Part shown: in pieces, positions 32,290 to 45,505 of the stretch
Layout: every line of letters begins with the position of its first letter
Numbering within the stretch: position 1 is the first letter of the stretch
From: Trissonchulus latispiculum
Taxonomy: Eukaryota > Nematoda > Enoplea > Enoplida > Ironidae
Length of the DNA stretch: 64,000 bases
Direction of reading: 5' to 3'
Assembly: GCA_030248195.1 (NCBI GenBank)
Contig: JASAND010008410.1
Coordinates: 1 to 64,000, forward strand
Notes under the pieces: generated by a model
What the model saw: only the letters and a program-made list of their open reading frames with translations
What the model was told of the DNA's origin: nothing
The model's database searches: none
Made by a program: the position numbers and the translations under genes

Positions 32290-35200
32290 GATTTACTAAA
32301 TTATTCAATTTAGCGCAACTTTGAATTTGCGTCATAAACGATAAATATTATTGGAGTAGCTATGGCACTACCTCGAAAAGTATAAAAGGGAGTGAAAATG
32401 TGTTTTTGGAGGAATGTGTATAGATGGGTTAATAAAAGGTCATAATTCGTTCGTTAGTAGCATGGGATAATGTTAATTGGTGTTCATAAGTGTTAGTTAG
32501 GCATAAATTGCATTAATTAGGTAGTAATTAATTAATTTGTGAGATTTTTGGCAAAAATATAAGTTAAGCTTATCTGAAAGGCAATTCTTTTCTGATCCCG
32601 AAAATCCAAACCCGGTCTTTTAACTCCCAATATTGCGAAAGATATAAGCAAAAGAAGTTTTGGTTAGTTACGTTTTAATTTCGTAATATTGGCCTTTATA
32701 GTGACCTTTACAACAAGACGTAACAATCACGTGTTGTTAAGCCCATTCACCTTTCATTCATCCGGGTGGGCCTCTGTTGGCTCTCTCCCAGCAAAGACTT
32801 GCCTCGCAGAGGAGTTAGTACACACCTTTAGGTGTAGTAATACGTTCGGAGGGGGCCTAACTCCCTCCCAAATAAATAGAATAAAATGAAATTAGTTAGT
32901 CTTAGGTAGTTTCGTACGTAGAATAATAGTATCTAATTTTTAGTCTGTTAAAAATTACGTAGTTTCTTGTATGCACATTTTTGCGCAACAATTGCCCTCT
33001 TGATTCATGTGCTGGAAACATAGAAGTTCCAGCAAGGGACAGCAATTTTGCTAGGATTAACGAGCAGCTTCTCTTGTCTTCGGCCGAAAGGTCACGCCCG
33101 AAAGGAAAGAAAGGGGCTTGGAAACAAGGAAGCGCCTGAAAAATAATAAACATAAAATTTACTAAATGTTACGGTCAGACTAGCACTTAATATCTATTTT
33201 TTCATAACGAGCCCCGAGAGGCCTTTACTTTGTACAATTTTGTTTTTCAATTCATGAAAATTAAGTTTTTAAGCAGAAAATTTCCCCTTTGGTTACCTTT
33301 ACGTGTTAACCAAAAAGTCTGCAAAGTTTCCCAAAATTCAGCTTGGGAAATTCATCAAAAAGGGGTCAGTTGGAGTGCCATAATTCCTTTTTCTCATTAA
33401 TCTCTCCTCCAACGGACCAGCCGCCTCGCCAGCCCTCGTCGGGCACACACTTTAAGATAGGGAGCTTCCAGAAAATTCTGGAAGCTCCTTCGAAAATCAA
33501 AGGAAATCCGACAGAGGTCAAAACACCAGTGAGCTGTCAGACTCCTGTCAGCTCACTGGAAATTTAGAAATTTTATTCAGTGTTTGTTTCAGGTACGACC
33601 GAGAGCGGTCGGGTTTTCCCCAAATTTAAGTGTGTCTCCCGTTATGCCAGCGATTTGGCTGGGAATAAAGGCATACTTTTCCTCTTTAGGACACGAGTTA
33701 GGGACCTCCTCTGACCCACACAGGTCAGAGGAGACGATCTGAGCCAACACAGCAAACACCACACGCTGAGGGCCAATTGAGCGCATTATGCTCGGCCAGA
33801 ATCACACCAGGAACGCAATTCTAGGGATTTTCTAAGAGGCCCCTTTGGCCTAGAAATTCACCTTTCTTGGCCTTCGGGCCTTAAATTAAATTAATTTTGT
33901 TTAACCAAGCCACGGTCTAATTGGCCTTTTACTTCTTGTAGGGGCTTTATGCCCAGATCTTTTGTACAATTGTCTTTTTTCGGGGGTTTTGTAAAGAATT
34001 GGGATTTTGAGTGGGGACCCTCCCCTGAGTTGAGTTAGGAGGTCCCTTGGTTACGACCTCAAATCAGAACTGAGTTAAGTTTAGTAACCAATTCTCCCCA
34101 CAGCCGGCAATTAAGGATTGTCGGCCATATTCGTCAGGAAGGCGCTCTAAAATCAAGATTTCATATTTAATTATAACTGTGTTATTTTAGCTTTAGGTCG
34201 GCTTATCCAAAACTATTAGGATTTAAAAATCAGAATTGTTTTCAATCAATTAATTATTGAGTTATCTTGAGGGGAATGGCCGACTTCTCCATAGTTAATT
34301 TAATCCAGCGGAAACTGTCCTTAGCGGAATGTATGTGTGTAGTTGTTCTATAGTAATAATTGCCTGAGCAATTATTACTCGTTCTGCTTTCTAAAGAGCT
34401 GTCAAAGTTTTAAAATTCGTAGTCTCTGTCAAAGTTACAAAGTTCATGAATTTCAAAATAGAGATGGAAGTTAGTCAATTCCAGAATTAGAACAAAATGT
34501 GCATACAATAGGTAGTTAAGTTGTTAAGGAGTAGCTAGGATTTGTTATGCTTGTATAAATTGTATGAGTAAATGTTGGTGTGATAGTAATTGTGTGAATG
34601 GGATCCCCAAATTTACGTAAGCGGCTCCTTGGGTAAACCCCTCATGGGTTGTGAGGTCAAGAGTAGCCCCATTTCTAGAGTGTGATTTATAGACCAAAAT
34701 TGGGTAATTGTGAGTGTGAATGAGGGCATACCATGTAAACCCCCTTTGTCCGATAAGGGTCTTGGACTGCCAGAATGAATGTGTAAATATTCAGATATTA
34801 GGCAGGAATTGGGCCCAATTGAGTAGCAATTTGGCCCCTAACCATGAATAATTAGAGTTCCATTACGTTCAAAACTTGGCTGCTAGTTTGACGCGAAAAG
34901 GTTGTTTTTCGGAGTGGATGTAGTGTGAATTATGCCTGGAAACAGTGGGATATTTCGTGGTTTAGAATAGGTTTGCAGCCTAGGGTCACGGGGACCCCGA
35001 ATTAGGACTGCAATTCTGTTGGGTTTCCGGTCATCCGTGTAGGTAGCCCTGCGATTAGGGGACGGATGATCTGGGGGACATTCATGGAATCCAGAACCAG
35101 CCGAATCAAAACTATAACGGGAGTAATGCACTCAATAGCATGAAATTTGTTACAATTAAGTATTTCACAGTAAACGTCCGATTAGCGGATTAACAGGTAA

Positions 35201-38200
35201 TTCGGTTTTAATTCAGGAAAGCAATTCTAGTCGTGTTGTGCTGGTAAATCACTAGTTAGAAAAAATGTTTACTCGGTATAGCTTTAGTTAAAAATGAGCG
35301 TACCAATTATCTTGTTTGAAATGGTTATTAGTTCAGGGTTCGCAGCGTTAATTGTTTAAATTACATTGGTTACAATGTTCAGTTTCTAAACCCAAAAGAA
35401 TGAACCAAATTAAAAGAAAAGAAATAAACCCGTACTGAGATTCGAACTCAGGACCTTCGGCGAGCTGGGCCGATACTCATCCATTGAGCTACACGGGCTA
35501 TGGTTGGAACTAGTTCAAGCTAGCTTACATACGACGGCAAATTGGCAACCCAGCACGTGTGCCTTGAACTAATACATTATATGTACAAATTACGTATATG
35601 TGGAGGTTAACTTTAATTACGATTTTCTCATTAACACCTGGACGGTTTGATCTGTTTCAAAAAGCAAAATGTTCAGCTCTTTGAGCTCTACAAAATGATG
35701 TAACTTTTACCCCAATTAATTTTCATTAACTAATTAACGTAACCGAGTTAACGTTAACACAGAAATGCTAAGCCTGCGCGGATCCCAATCTGCGCAGGTA
35801 TTACCTACTTTTTTTAATTATGTTTTTCTCACTAATTATTGAATATTTTTTGGTACTGTAAGCGTAATAAATGTCCAGTTTTTCAAGCTCTACAAGAATA
35901 TGTAACTTTTGTCCAAATTCGTGTTCATCAAAGTTTTGCTAATTTATATGCCAGCTTTGCACGAGTACTGACATGTGCTCGTGTGAAAGGGTGGTTGAAC
36001 GTGCGACTTCCACTCGGCTGGCTGCCGGGGTTGCCAGCGCCGGATCGAATAGCGGTTCGGTACGTCCCCTGTTAGGGCACTAGGATAGGTGGTAGGTAGA
36101 TTTAGAAGTAGAAGTAGTTCGGTAGGTCGGTAGGTCGGTAAGTAGGGACTGCGTAGAATGGAGACAGTGAGTGAGTGAGTTTTTGCATTTTTGGCATAAA
36201 CTAACTAAAATTAACTATATGCGAAAACTCACTCAAAATCAGCCAGTTAGTTTTAATCTAAGTTAATTAGTTCATTCCGAACAGGAAAATAATTAATTAA
36301 TAGGGATTTTAAATCAAATAACCAGACAGTATTGAGTTTTAGCTTTAATATTACGTAGGCTTTAGCTGTTTAGCATAAGTAAGTAGATAGGCATCAATTA
36401 ATCCAATTACTAAAAGTGTTTAGCAATTGACCATCTTCCAATATCAGAAATTCACTGAAAATGTCAAGTTTAGCATATAACTGGGCTAACTTGCTAGCCA
36501 CGGGAAAGGAACCCATTTCCCGTGGCAAATCAACAAAATTAGGCCAGAAACAGGCCGAAAACATTAATATTGGCCAGTCATATTGTTTGCCCGAGAGATT
36601 ATGCAAAATTCAGTCAGATTCAGTTCATTTCATTTCAAAATGGCCCTAGAAGGCCAGTTTGTGAAAGGAAAAGGCAAGCGCAAATGAATTCCGAAAATAG
36701 GTTGCAAGCAGTGCATTTTGTACGTTTTTAAGAGTGTTTTGCCTAGCTGCAAGTTCATTCAGGCCCACCTGGGCCAAAAGTGGAAACTTTACGAATCATT
36801 TCGTCCAAACAAGGAATTACATCAGGTTCAGCCAAATTCTGCAAAATACAAGCTAAAAATGGCCAAGAAGGCCCACTTGGTGACAAGAAATCACCAGAAA
36901 CGGTTAATATTGTCAGAAAGGCAATAACCAATGATTTTGAGTCATTTCGGCAATTTACAAGCTCAAATGAGGCTCAAAATGCACATTTTGGGCCTGGAAA
37001 GCAAAGGAACGAGTAATGGTTGCTGGGTTCGATTCCCGCACCATAATTTTGCACTAATGGGTTTTAACCCATTTGATTCAGGTGCGGAAACGAAGCTACG
37101 CTGCTCTATCCAAATCTGAACTGCCCGTGGATCTCAGTCTTGCGTCAGATTAGTTGCTCGTTGATGGACCGTAGAAGTCCCGATCAGTCATTTCAGTTGT
37201 CAGTCAGAGAGTTGGATCCAGTCGATTTTGGAAGGTACATAGACGGCCTGTATTGATGAGTAGTGGATTAAGCGAGCGTAGTGTACTGCCTGATCAAAGT
37301 GGGAACTTAGACCTAAGCCCAAACGAAAAGTTATCTCTAATTCTTTTATTTGAAAAACTAACAATTTCTTTTATTGAACTGAGCATGGTTTCCAAGATTT
37401 CTCTCTCCAGTTTCGTGTCGGGAGGCGTTTCTCCCCTATCTCAGGCCTAATAGTCGGTCACAACTCCTAAAGAAGAATCAAGATCAGCGATATAGTTGAA
37501 CTTTGTGTGTGTAATTGTGCTAATTTTCGTTAATTAGGAATAAGTAAGACCGAACCAGGAAATTCCCCACTTTCTATCTCTCCTCAAAAGATATTTCCGT
37601 ACAGTAACCCTGTCTAAGTGTTGGAGCGGACCTTCGGGAAAGCAAGTGTCCAACATTCGGGGACTGACCCATAGACCGACCCCAGGTTTAACTTAATTAA
37701 TATTTGCTGATTTGTAGTTTTATTTTTTTTGTAGTTTTGTAATCCGTTTTGTAAGGATGGATAAAGAGTCGCACAGCACAAGCATATAGGCGCACGAGAA
37801 AGCATATAGGTATTAATTAGCAGAGTGTTGGAGACAGTGTAATAATTAGGTAATCGAGACCAAGTTTGAGAAAGAGAAGAAGAAGAGGTACCACTAAACC
37901 TTGTCCCTAAAATACATATAAATTGGGTAATATTATCCTAAATTAGGATAATATTAATAGTCAACTAAAGACGGTAACTGGCAACTCTGGTACAGTAACT
38001 GAACACTGTACTGAACTGTATCTGTATCTGTTTTTGCACAGCTTGTAACGACCCCTAGTAATAACGCTTGTTGTATCGTAATTGTCATTCTTTTAAAAGT
38101 GTACCTGTCATAACTGTCTTAATCCTGATAAATAGCTGGTGTGTCAGACTTAGAGTCTTAGAGTTGCATGGAGAGGCGCGATTGTCTCTGAAAGCCAGGC

Positions 38201-38527
38201 GCGATTGCCATACAAGGAATTCACATCACAAGGATTGGATCAGGACTGATTAAGGTAAGTTCTGATCAGGAATTGGAAGACTCATCACCAATTCGGCGAT
38301 CAAATCAAAGCAAGTGCTGACCCCTCTTGATGATCTGCTGGAATCCAGTGCATCAAACGAACTCACCAAGAAGAACCCTACAAAGGTTGGCTGCAGGGAA
38401 TCTCTGATTTTGGAACACCACCTTTCGGAGATCCAGTGCCTAAGTCTGCTTCGATAAGTGGACGCGCTAACCTTCCGTGTGATCAAGTCTAAAGTGGATC
38501 GAGATTCAGATCTCACTAACTTCATTA
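32290..38527 (+). mobile_element. Solo long LTR, inverted relative to the element at 41.4-64 kb
   Basis: Aligns along its length with the reverse complement of 41,411-47,132: the AGAGGAGTTAG/CTCTGCGAGG area at 32,800 with 46,600, the GACGGATGATC area at 35,060 with 44,240, the CCACGGGAAA hairpin at 36,497 with 43,622, and the end CTTCATTACA at 38,518-38,527 with 41,411. It is more diverged (roughly a quarter of sites in the first part, by eye) than the two LTRs of the intact element are from each other. No internal ORFs follow it. The left boundary is approximate. Confidence 0.65.
35427..35498 (-). tRNA. tRNA-like gene, anticodon loop reads CCAGCTC (Ala AGC by position)
   Basis: A complete cloverleaf can be drawn: acceptor GCCCGTG with TACGGGT (two G-U pairs), D stem GCTC/GAGT, anticodon stem TCGGC/GCCGA, T arm CTGAG-TTCGAAT-CTCAG. 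The reverse strand continues into TTTATTTCTTTTC, a Pol III type terminator. The base before the anticodon is C instead of the invariant U, so it may be a tRNA-derived SINE head or a decayed gene. It lies in a ~900-bp stretch of the solo LTR that is absent from the 3' LTR. Confidence 0.6.
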
Positions 38528-38868
38528 CACATGGGACGGGCTCATTGTTCCCTGGATGTCCTTAATGGGGAGCTTGCATTATCGGTTCTCCTGAGTTCAC
38601 TTTTCAACCAATCCTTTTCAAACATTCAGCAATGGTAGTTGCAAAGTATGACTAGTCAAGTGCTTGGCTTGCGACTTTCACAACAGGGATAAGTTGAAAT
38701 TTTTAAAACGGTGTCACTCATTAACTAATTAAATAAGTTCAAATTTTGCACAAATGTATAAACAAACGCAGGTGCAATTTCTTCAGTTTATTTATTTATG
38801 CAGTTTTTAATGTTTAATGAATATTTGAAAACTTTGGAAGTCAATATCTCATGGAATATACGATTTAA
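38528..38868. other. Unassigned sequence after the solo LTR
   Basis: It begins CATGGGACGGGCTC directly after the LTR end, not the leader found at 61.7 kb. No gene. Confidence 0.4.
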
Positions 38869-39846
38869 GGTGGTGATTCCCTTTGGTCACATAAAGTTTC
38901 ACCATTATTACTCATTCATTACTTAGAGTTAAGAAGCCGTTTTTATATCAAAATGCAGCCTGACATTTTCTCTTTTTAATGCATACCACGAAACCAATGT
39001 TGCTTTTCCAAAATATTTTTAGCACATTTTAGAAGAAGTATAATTTTCCAGATTTTTTGCAGACTCAAGCAAATTATTTCGCGAGACATCGGTTATATCA
39101 TTCGATACCTCCATCAAATAGCTGGGGTCGATTTTTTATTCATTGTGAAATCGCTCTTCGTTATGGAGAAATAAGCTGAAATGTGCTCGTAACCTGTATT
39201 TTGCCTACTTTTTCCAAATTTGTCAAGAAATTACTTCAGCTAGAAAGCAGTAATTGAGGCAACTGAAAAACGTCCCTGGGTATATTTGTGCAGAACGCAT
39301 TTGTTAAGTAGCAGCCCTCCAGCTTGCATGGTGAATGATCCACAATCTTTGGAAAAAAATTGGTGGTGTTTTTGCAAAAACTACATTTTTCATGATAGCA
39401 GGCTACATGATAGCTGTTGGACGACGATCATCCATCGGATAATTTGCCCCTGTCAGACCTTCAGATCGACCCCCTTAGTTTGATTTCAGGCTTGTGTAGT
39501 TCAAGAAATGATGGATTATTTGATTTCTGCAAAAATGACAAGTTTTCGGCTACAAAACCAGAAAATCGGCTATATCGCGCGCTAGAGAAAAGCTAGAAAC
39601 TTGCTTTAATAGAAAGCAAGAATGTGAAGCTCAACGAGATCTTTCCAGTGAATATAGTCATTACTGTATAGCTGCCGCCAAACTTCCAGAAATTGGGAAA
39701 AATCGCCCTGATCGGAAATCTAGAATTTTTGAACCGGGATTGCCCGGAGGGTGTTAGAACGCTAAAGCTATTTCGTAAAGTTTCGCCAAATTTCATCCTG
39801 ATTTGCGCCGCCAACCAACAATTTGTGCCCAAAAGGATTCACCACC
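38869..39846. mobile_element. TTAA-flanked 0.98-kb element
   Basis: TTAA at 38,865-38,868 and 39,847-39,850, with inverted ends GGTGGTGATTCCCTTTGG and GGTGGTGAATCCTTTTGG (reversed right end). No transposase ORF. It is a different family from the GGGGGTCGC element, but with the same target. Confidence 0.75.
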
Positions 39847-40355
39847 TTAAACAAAAACAAAATTGCCCCTCCGTACCCAACAAATTGACGACATACAAAT
39901 TTTGAGCAACTTTGGTCGAAGCATTAATGAGAAAATTGATTTGGAAAATTTCGCACTGGTGGCTTCTGTTTTGCGCATACATTATACTTTTAATAAGTTG
40001 CATAGAGTATTTCATAAAATAATAAACAATGCCACACAAATGCCATGAAATGTCCTGTAGAGTTCATTTTCGAACGATTAGATTTTATTTTGCTATACGC
40101 ATTGGGAATGGCCAAAGTAGTTTTGCCATCCTGTACTTTCGATAGACATAACTTAGAGCAGAGATATACACATCGTGGTAAACCCTTTTTATGCTCTTTC
40201 ATCTAGTGCATTTGAATTTATCATACGAAGCTTTAATGAAATTTCGATTTTATAATCCTTATGGCATAAGGGAGACTCACTCATTACACCAGCATCTTTC
40301 TCTAGGCTACCTTCTCTTATATGTCCGTAAGTAACAATTAAAAAACAAATATTAA

Positions 40356-41070
40356 CAGGTACGTAATAAAGTATTTAGTGTTATAGTCGGACCAGACAAC
40401 ATTCCTCCGATAGTTCTTAGGAAACTCCGAAATGTTTTAGCTGACCCTTTACTAAATTTGTTCCGTATGTCTCTTGATCATGGTAAACTGCCCAAAACGT
40501 GGAAAGATGCAACAGTTGTACCAATTTTCAAACGGAAGGGTTCCCCTTCTTCTCCAAAGAACTATCGTCCTATAAGTTTGACCTCAGCATGTTGTAAAGT
40601 TTTTGAACGTATTCTGAAAGAAGCTATTGTAGAATTTTTGAATGCCAACCGATTGCTTTGTGATTGTCAACATGGTTTTCGTAGTCGAAGGTCAACTTTG
40701 TCTAGTATTCTACATACACTTAGAATATGGTTTGCACAGAAAAACGAACAATGGAACACCTATTCTGTTTATCTCGATTTTGCTAAAGCTTTCGACACGG
40801 TAAGCCACCAAAAGTTATTACATAAACTATTCTGCTACGGAATTAGGGGTAAAGTACTAAATTGGATCAAAAACTTTCTGGAAAATAGAACACAAAGTGT
40901 AAAAATAAACAACACTTTATCCGACTATCAAAACGTTCTAAGTGGAGTCCCACAGGGAACTGTTCTTCGACCCTTGCTTTTCTTGATATTTATAAATGAC
41001 ATGCCCGATGTAATAACCCATTCAGATATTAGTTTATACGCAGATGATGCAAAAGTTTACGCACCCTAAA
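40356..41070 (+). pseudogene. Truncated non-LTR retrotransposon reverse transcriptase
   Basis: Open frame from about 40,356 (no ATG until 40,458) to a TAA at 41,067-41,069. RT motifs are in order: GPDNIPPIVL, NYRPISLTSACCKVFE, QHGFRSRRST, the catalytic DFAKAFDTV, SGVPQGTVLRPLLFLIFIND, and the YADDAK box at about 41,037-41,054. This order fits the CR1/Jockey group of LINEs. Both the 5' endonuclease and the 3' part of the RT are missing. The break is at the G-rich filler that starts at 41,071. The leucine after GTV is followed by Arg where most relatives have Gly. Confidence 0.85.
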
Positions 41071-41405
41071 AAATTTGTGGGGGTTAAAAAAGTGGGCCGG
41101 GGGTGTGGGGGGGGGTAAAAGGGGGAGGGGGGGTGTAAAGAAAAATGTGTGGGGTGTGTGTTTGGGGCGGAGAAGGGGCGCTCATATTTTTTGGAAAAAT
41201 TGATGTAGCGTGATGTGTGGGTTTTTGGGAAATTTGGCGTGGGGAAAAAAAAAAAAAAAAGGGAGGTGTGGGGTGAAAAATGTAGTTTTATAATAATTTT
41301 TTTTTTTTTTTTTTTGTTTGGGGGGGGGGGGGGGGTTTTTTGTTTGAGGGGGGGGTATAAAAAAAAGAGAAGAAAAGAAGAAAGGGGATGTAATTAAAGG
41401 GATTG
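41071..41405. other. G-rich, C-poor filler before the LTR element
   Basis: Homopolymer-rich G/A/T sequence with almost no C, including runs of 13-16 identical bases. Same character as 6,684-6,957. It hides the true left flank and target duplication of the LTR element. Confidence 0.6.
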
Positions 41406-42904
41406 TGTGTTATAATGAAGTGAGCAAGATCAAAACTCTGATCTGTTCCAAACTCTACTTTCTCTAAGCTCTTCTCCTTTACACGGAAGGTCAGCACGTC
41501 TGTTCGCAATGAAGCAGACTTAAGCACCAGATCTCTGAAAGGTGGTGTTCCAGAATCAGAGATTCTCTGCGGCCAACCTTGGTAGGGGTCTTTGTCGGTG
41601 AGTTCGTTTAAGGCTCCTGAGTTGATCTTCTGTCGGACAGCAAGAGGGGTCAGCACTTGCTTCCTTGATGATGATTTCCAATGGTACAGCAAGCGGGGTC
41701 AGCACTTGCTTCCTTGATGAGCACTGGATTTGGTTGAGTTCTTCCTCACTGGATCTTCGGTTCTTTCTCGTTTGTACGGTAAACGCACCGTGTGTGAAGG
41801 CTAACGCGCCTGTATTTGCTTGTAATAAGCTGGACGGTAAACGCACCGTAGTTCAAGGCTAACGCGCCTTTGTTGCTTGTAATAAGACTCGGTAACTAAC
41901 AAACTGATTATTTAATGTAGACACTACAATTACTATTGGTACAATTCTTTGCGTTCAAACTAGCAATTACTACAGCACTAATAATTAGCTTACAATACAA
42001 TAAGATACAGTACAGTACAGTTTACTGTACCAGAGTTGCCAGATGCTTTCCCTTTTTAGGTTATTATTAATATTATTCCTGTCTGGAATAATATTACAGA
42101 CTTTGATTAAGTTATTGGGGACAAGGTCGATACTCTTTCTTAACGCCTTTTACACCCTTTCACTCTACTAACTCCTGCTAACTCGATTTCCCTATATGCT
42201 GTGTGTTGCCCGATATGCTTGTGCTTTGTTACTCTTTATACGTCCCCTTACAATAGGACTGTCAAACTAGTATCACAATAAACTAAGTTACTAATTATTA
42301 ACCTAGGGACGGTCTTTGGGTGAGCCCCTGAAAGTCGGACACTGCTTTCGCTCCGACACTCAGTTCAGGGATGCTATGTGGGATAGAATTTGAGGAACGC
42401 GAAACAGATGGGAGTTGGGAGGTCCTTCCTTACTTATTCCTAATTTGGTCTAAGTTAACACAGTTATGCAATAATGGTCTTCTAATCTTCTGGACAGGAA
42501 TCAAAGCTGGAGGGCCGGGGTAATGGTTTTAGAGATGCAGGAAGTTGACATTTTAGACTGAAGAGTACACTTGGGGAATCAACGAAAGTTCGCTCTAGAT
42601 AGGGTTTTAGGTATAGCCCAACTTTGATCAGGTTCTGATTGCTGCCGCTGCTTCCTTCTCCAATCACTGAATTAGCACAGCTGATTGACTAATGTACCTT
42701 CTGACAATACTGACTGACTGATGCTACTGAGAACTGATTCACAAACAGGACGACTTCCGGTCCACTGATACCAAGGATTACTAACTGAGCAGGAAATCAC
42801 TATCTATCGCAGCTAACGTCTAACGATCCAGATGGGCAGCTTCGCAGTCAAATCCGCACCTGAATCAAATGGGTTAAAACCCATTAATACAAGGTCACGG
42901 TGCG

Positions 42905-42915
42905 GGAATCGAACC
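42905..42915 (-). promoter_or_regulatory. tRNA B-box-like sequence inside the LTR
   Basis: GGTTCGATTCC on the element strand matches the Pol III B-box consensus exactly. It is kept in the 5' LTR (63,206-63,216) and the solo LTR (37,026-37,036), set in a tRNA-like T arm ending CCCGCACC. No full cloverleaf is seen. It may be a relic of a tRNA or an internal Pol III signal. Confidence 0.4.
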
Positions 42916-45314
42916 CAGCAACCATTACTCGTTCTTTCGCTTTCCTGGCCCAAAATGTGCATTTTGGGCCCTATTTGAACTTGTGAATTGACGAAAAAGG
43001 AAATTGAGAGAAGAATGCTGAAGAGGCGCAAGGCCGCGAAGCTACTGACATTTAGACAGAACCTTTTAACAAGCTGAGCCCTTGCTCCACCTAACCTTGA
43101 GAGGCCATGATACCTCGGTGACAGTGGAGCAACAATTCAGCGAGGGTGAATTAAAGAGTTGGATTTGGTCAGTAGCTTCTGCCCGCTCTCTTCACTAAAG
43201 TGAAAGTCACTTAGACTTCTTCCATTGCTTCGCTTCACAAAGTACTATGTGATTTCCTGTCACAAAACCGGCCTTCTTGGCCCTTTTTAGAGCACAACTT
43301 GTTGTTTTTGATTAAACTTGCGCTAATTCTTCGCGCAGACAAAATGGTTTGTAATGTTCTCACATTTTAGACCCAAATCGGGTCTTAATGACTTGCAATT
43401 AGACGAAACAACTCTTAGAAAACGTGTAATTCTCGCTATCTCGTACAGTACTTGAAAATCTTGCTGGTTTCTGTCCTTTTCTTGCACAAACCGGGCCGTC
43501 CGGCCCGTTTTAAGTTAATACAAACAGATCCTGACAGAAACTCACAGGTTTACTTGAACAGATTAACTAATCGAACAAGGTTTGTATTTTTGGCCTGGTT
43601 CTGGCCCAATTTCGTTGATTTGCCACGGGAAACAGGTTTGTTTCCCGTGGCCCGCTGCTATTCTTGGGCGTACACAAAACATGATAAGCTTTTGATGTTG
43701 GAAGATGGTCAATTAACTATAGTTTACTACAATTAACCTAGCTACTGCCTATCTACCTAAGTACATTAAATTAATAAACCAATATAATGGTAACTTAATA
43801 CTTATACTTATTTATACAAATTAATACTGTTGTTTGTTTGATTAGACGTTCTATGGCTAATCAGCTTTCCTACCCATATTGGCAAAGTTAAAATAATGGG
43901 CTGTTTCGTGGGTGAGTTTTTGCACATAGTTAGTTTTAACTCTTTTCTTACCAAGGATGCAAAAACTCACTCACTTACTATCTCAGCAGCCATTTTATGC
44001 AGTCCCTACTTACCGACACCAAGACTGCAGCTATTTCCCTACCTAGAACTGATTTAAACTGTCAGTCCGCTAATCGGACATTTATTACATACTTAACCTA
44101 GCGCTAACTAACCATCAGTCCGCTAATCGGACATTTGTTGCGAGATTCTTACTAATGACAGATTTCTACATATTTTATTCATTATTTACTTGTCTAAACC
44201 GGTTAGTACTGGATTCCATAATTGCGGCCCATCCGTCCCCTAATCGCAGGGCGACCTACACGGATGACCGGAAATCCGGCAGACCTGCAGACCTAATGGG
44301 GGTCCCCGTGACCCTAGGCTGCAGAATCTGCCCTAACCGTCAAACAGAACAATTTTAAACAGAATTTTACCTTGCACTCACTCCGAAATTAACAATTTTA
44401 ACATCAAACACGCATTTAAACCTAAACTGAAACAAATCCCTGATTATTTGTAATTAAGGGCCAAATTGCTACTCAATTTGGCCCATTTCCTGCCTAATAT
44501 CTGAGCAATTACACATTCATTCTGGCATTTCCAAGACCCTTATCGAACAAAGGGAGTTTACATGGTCTGCCCTCAATCACACACACAGTCACACAATTTT
44601 GGTTTAGAAATCACACTTAAAAGGGGCTAACTTGGAACCTCATCATCCATAAGGAATTTACCCAAGAAGCCAAGTACGTAAATTTGGGGTTCGCATTCAC
44701 ACAATAATAATCGCGATCACACCAATAACAACACAACAACTACATAATACAATACAGATTCTAACACTTCCCTACCTAAACCTACCTATTCTTTGTATGC
44801 ACTTTTTTATTGTGTTTTTTGGAGATTAACGGGTCTCCGTCGGGAGCCCAAAGTTTGTAAGTTTGCACTTTTAACGAGGACTTTAAACTTTGAAACTTTG
44901 TGAATTTTGCAGGAAAGCCAACGAGTAATAATTGCCCGGCAATTATTACTAAACAACAACCGTTAATTCCGCTAAGGACAGCTTGGTTAGATTAATATAG
45001 GGGAAGCCGGCCATTCCCCTTGAAAAGGCTAAATAATTATTAATTAAAACAGTTTCTGAGTTTTAATTCCTATTAGTTTTGGGTAACCGACCTACACAAA
45101 TAGCATAACACGATTACAGACAATAGTTTTAACATCGGTAGAGCCTAACTGTACGAACATGGCCGGCAATTCCTAATTGCCGGCTGTGGGGAGAATTATT
45201 TCCTAGACTTAACTCAATCCAGAATACGAGGTCATAGCCAAGGGACCTCCTACCTCAACTCAAGGGTGGGTCCCCGCTCAAAATCCCTTCATTACTAAAT
45301 AACCCCAAAAGTGT

Positions 45315-45505
45315 AAAAAAGGTAAAAAATATCTGGCCACGAGGGCTCGCTGACAAGAAAGACAAAAACTGGCCACGAGGGCTCGCTAGTTGAAAAAGGT
45401 GTGAAAAACTGGCCACGAGGGCTCGCTGATTAAAACACAAAAACTGGCCACGAGGGCCCACTGGATAAAAGCAAAAGTAAAAAGACTGGCCACGAGGGCT
45501 CGCTA
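45315..45505. repeat. Tandem array of CTGGCCACGAGGGCTCGCT
   Basis: Five copies of the 19-bp core separated by 20-35 bp of A-rich spacer. Present in the 3' LTR and not seen at the matching place (about 33,900-34,000) of the solo LTR, so it expanded in this lineage. Confidence 0.75.

Noticed and set aside
41288..41862. Frames of 60-134 codons at the LTR end, repeated at 61,691-62,148
   Set aside because: Repeated only because they lie in the two LTRs. The first runs into the poly-G filler and there is no domain.
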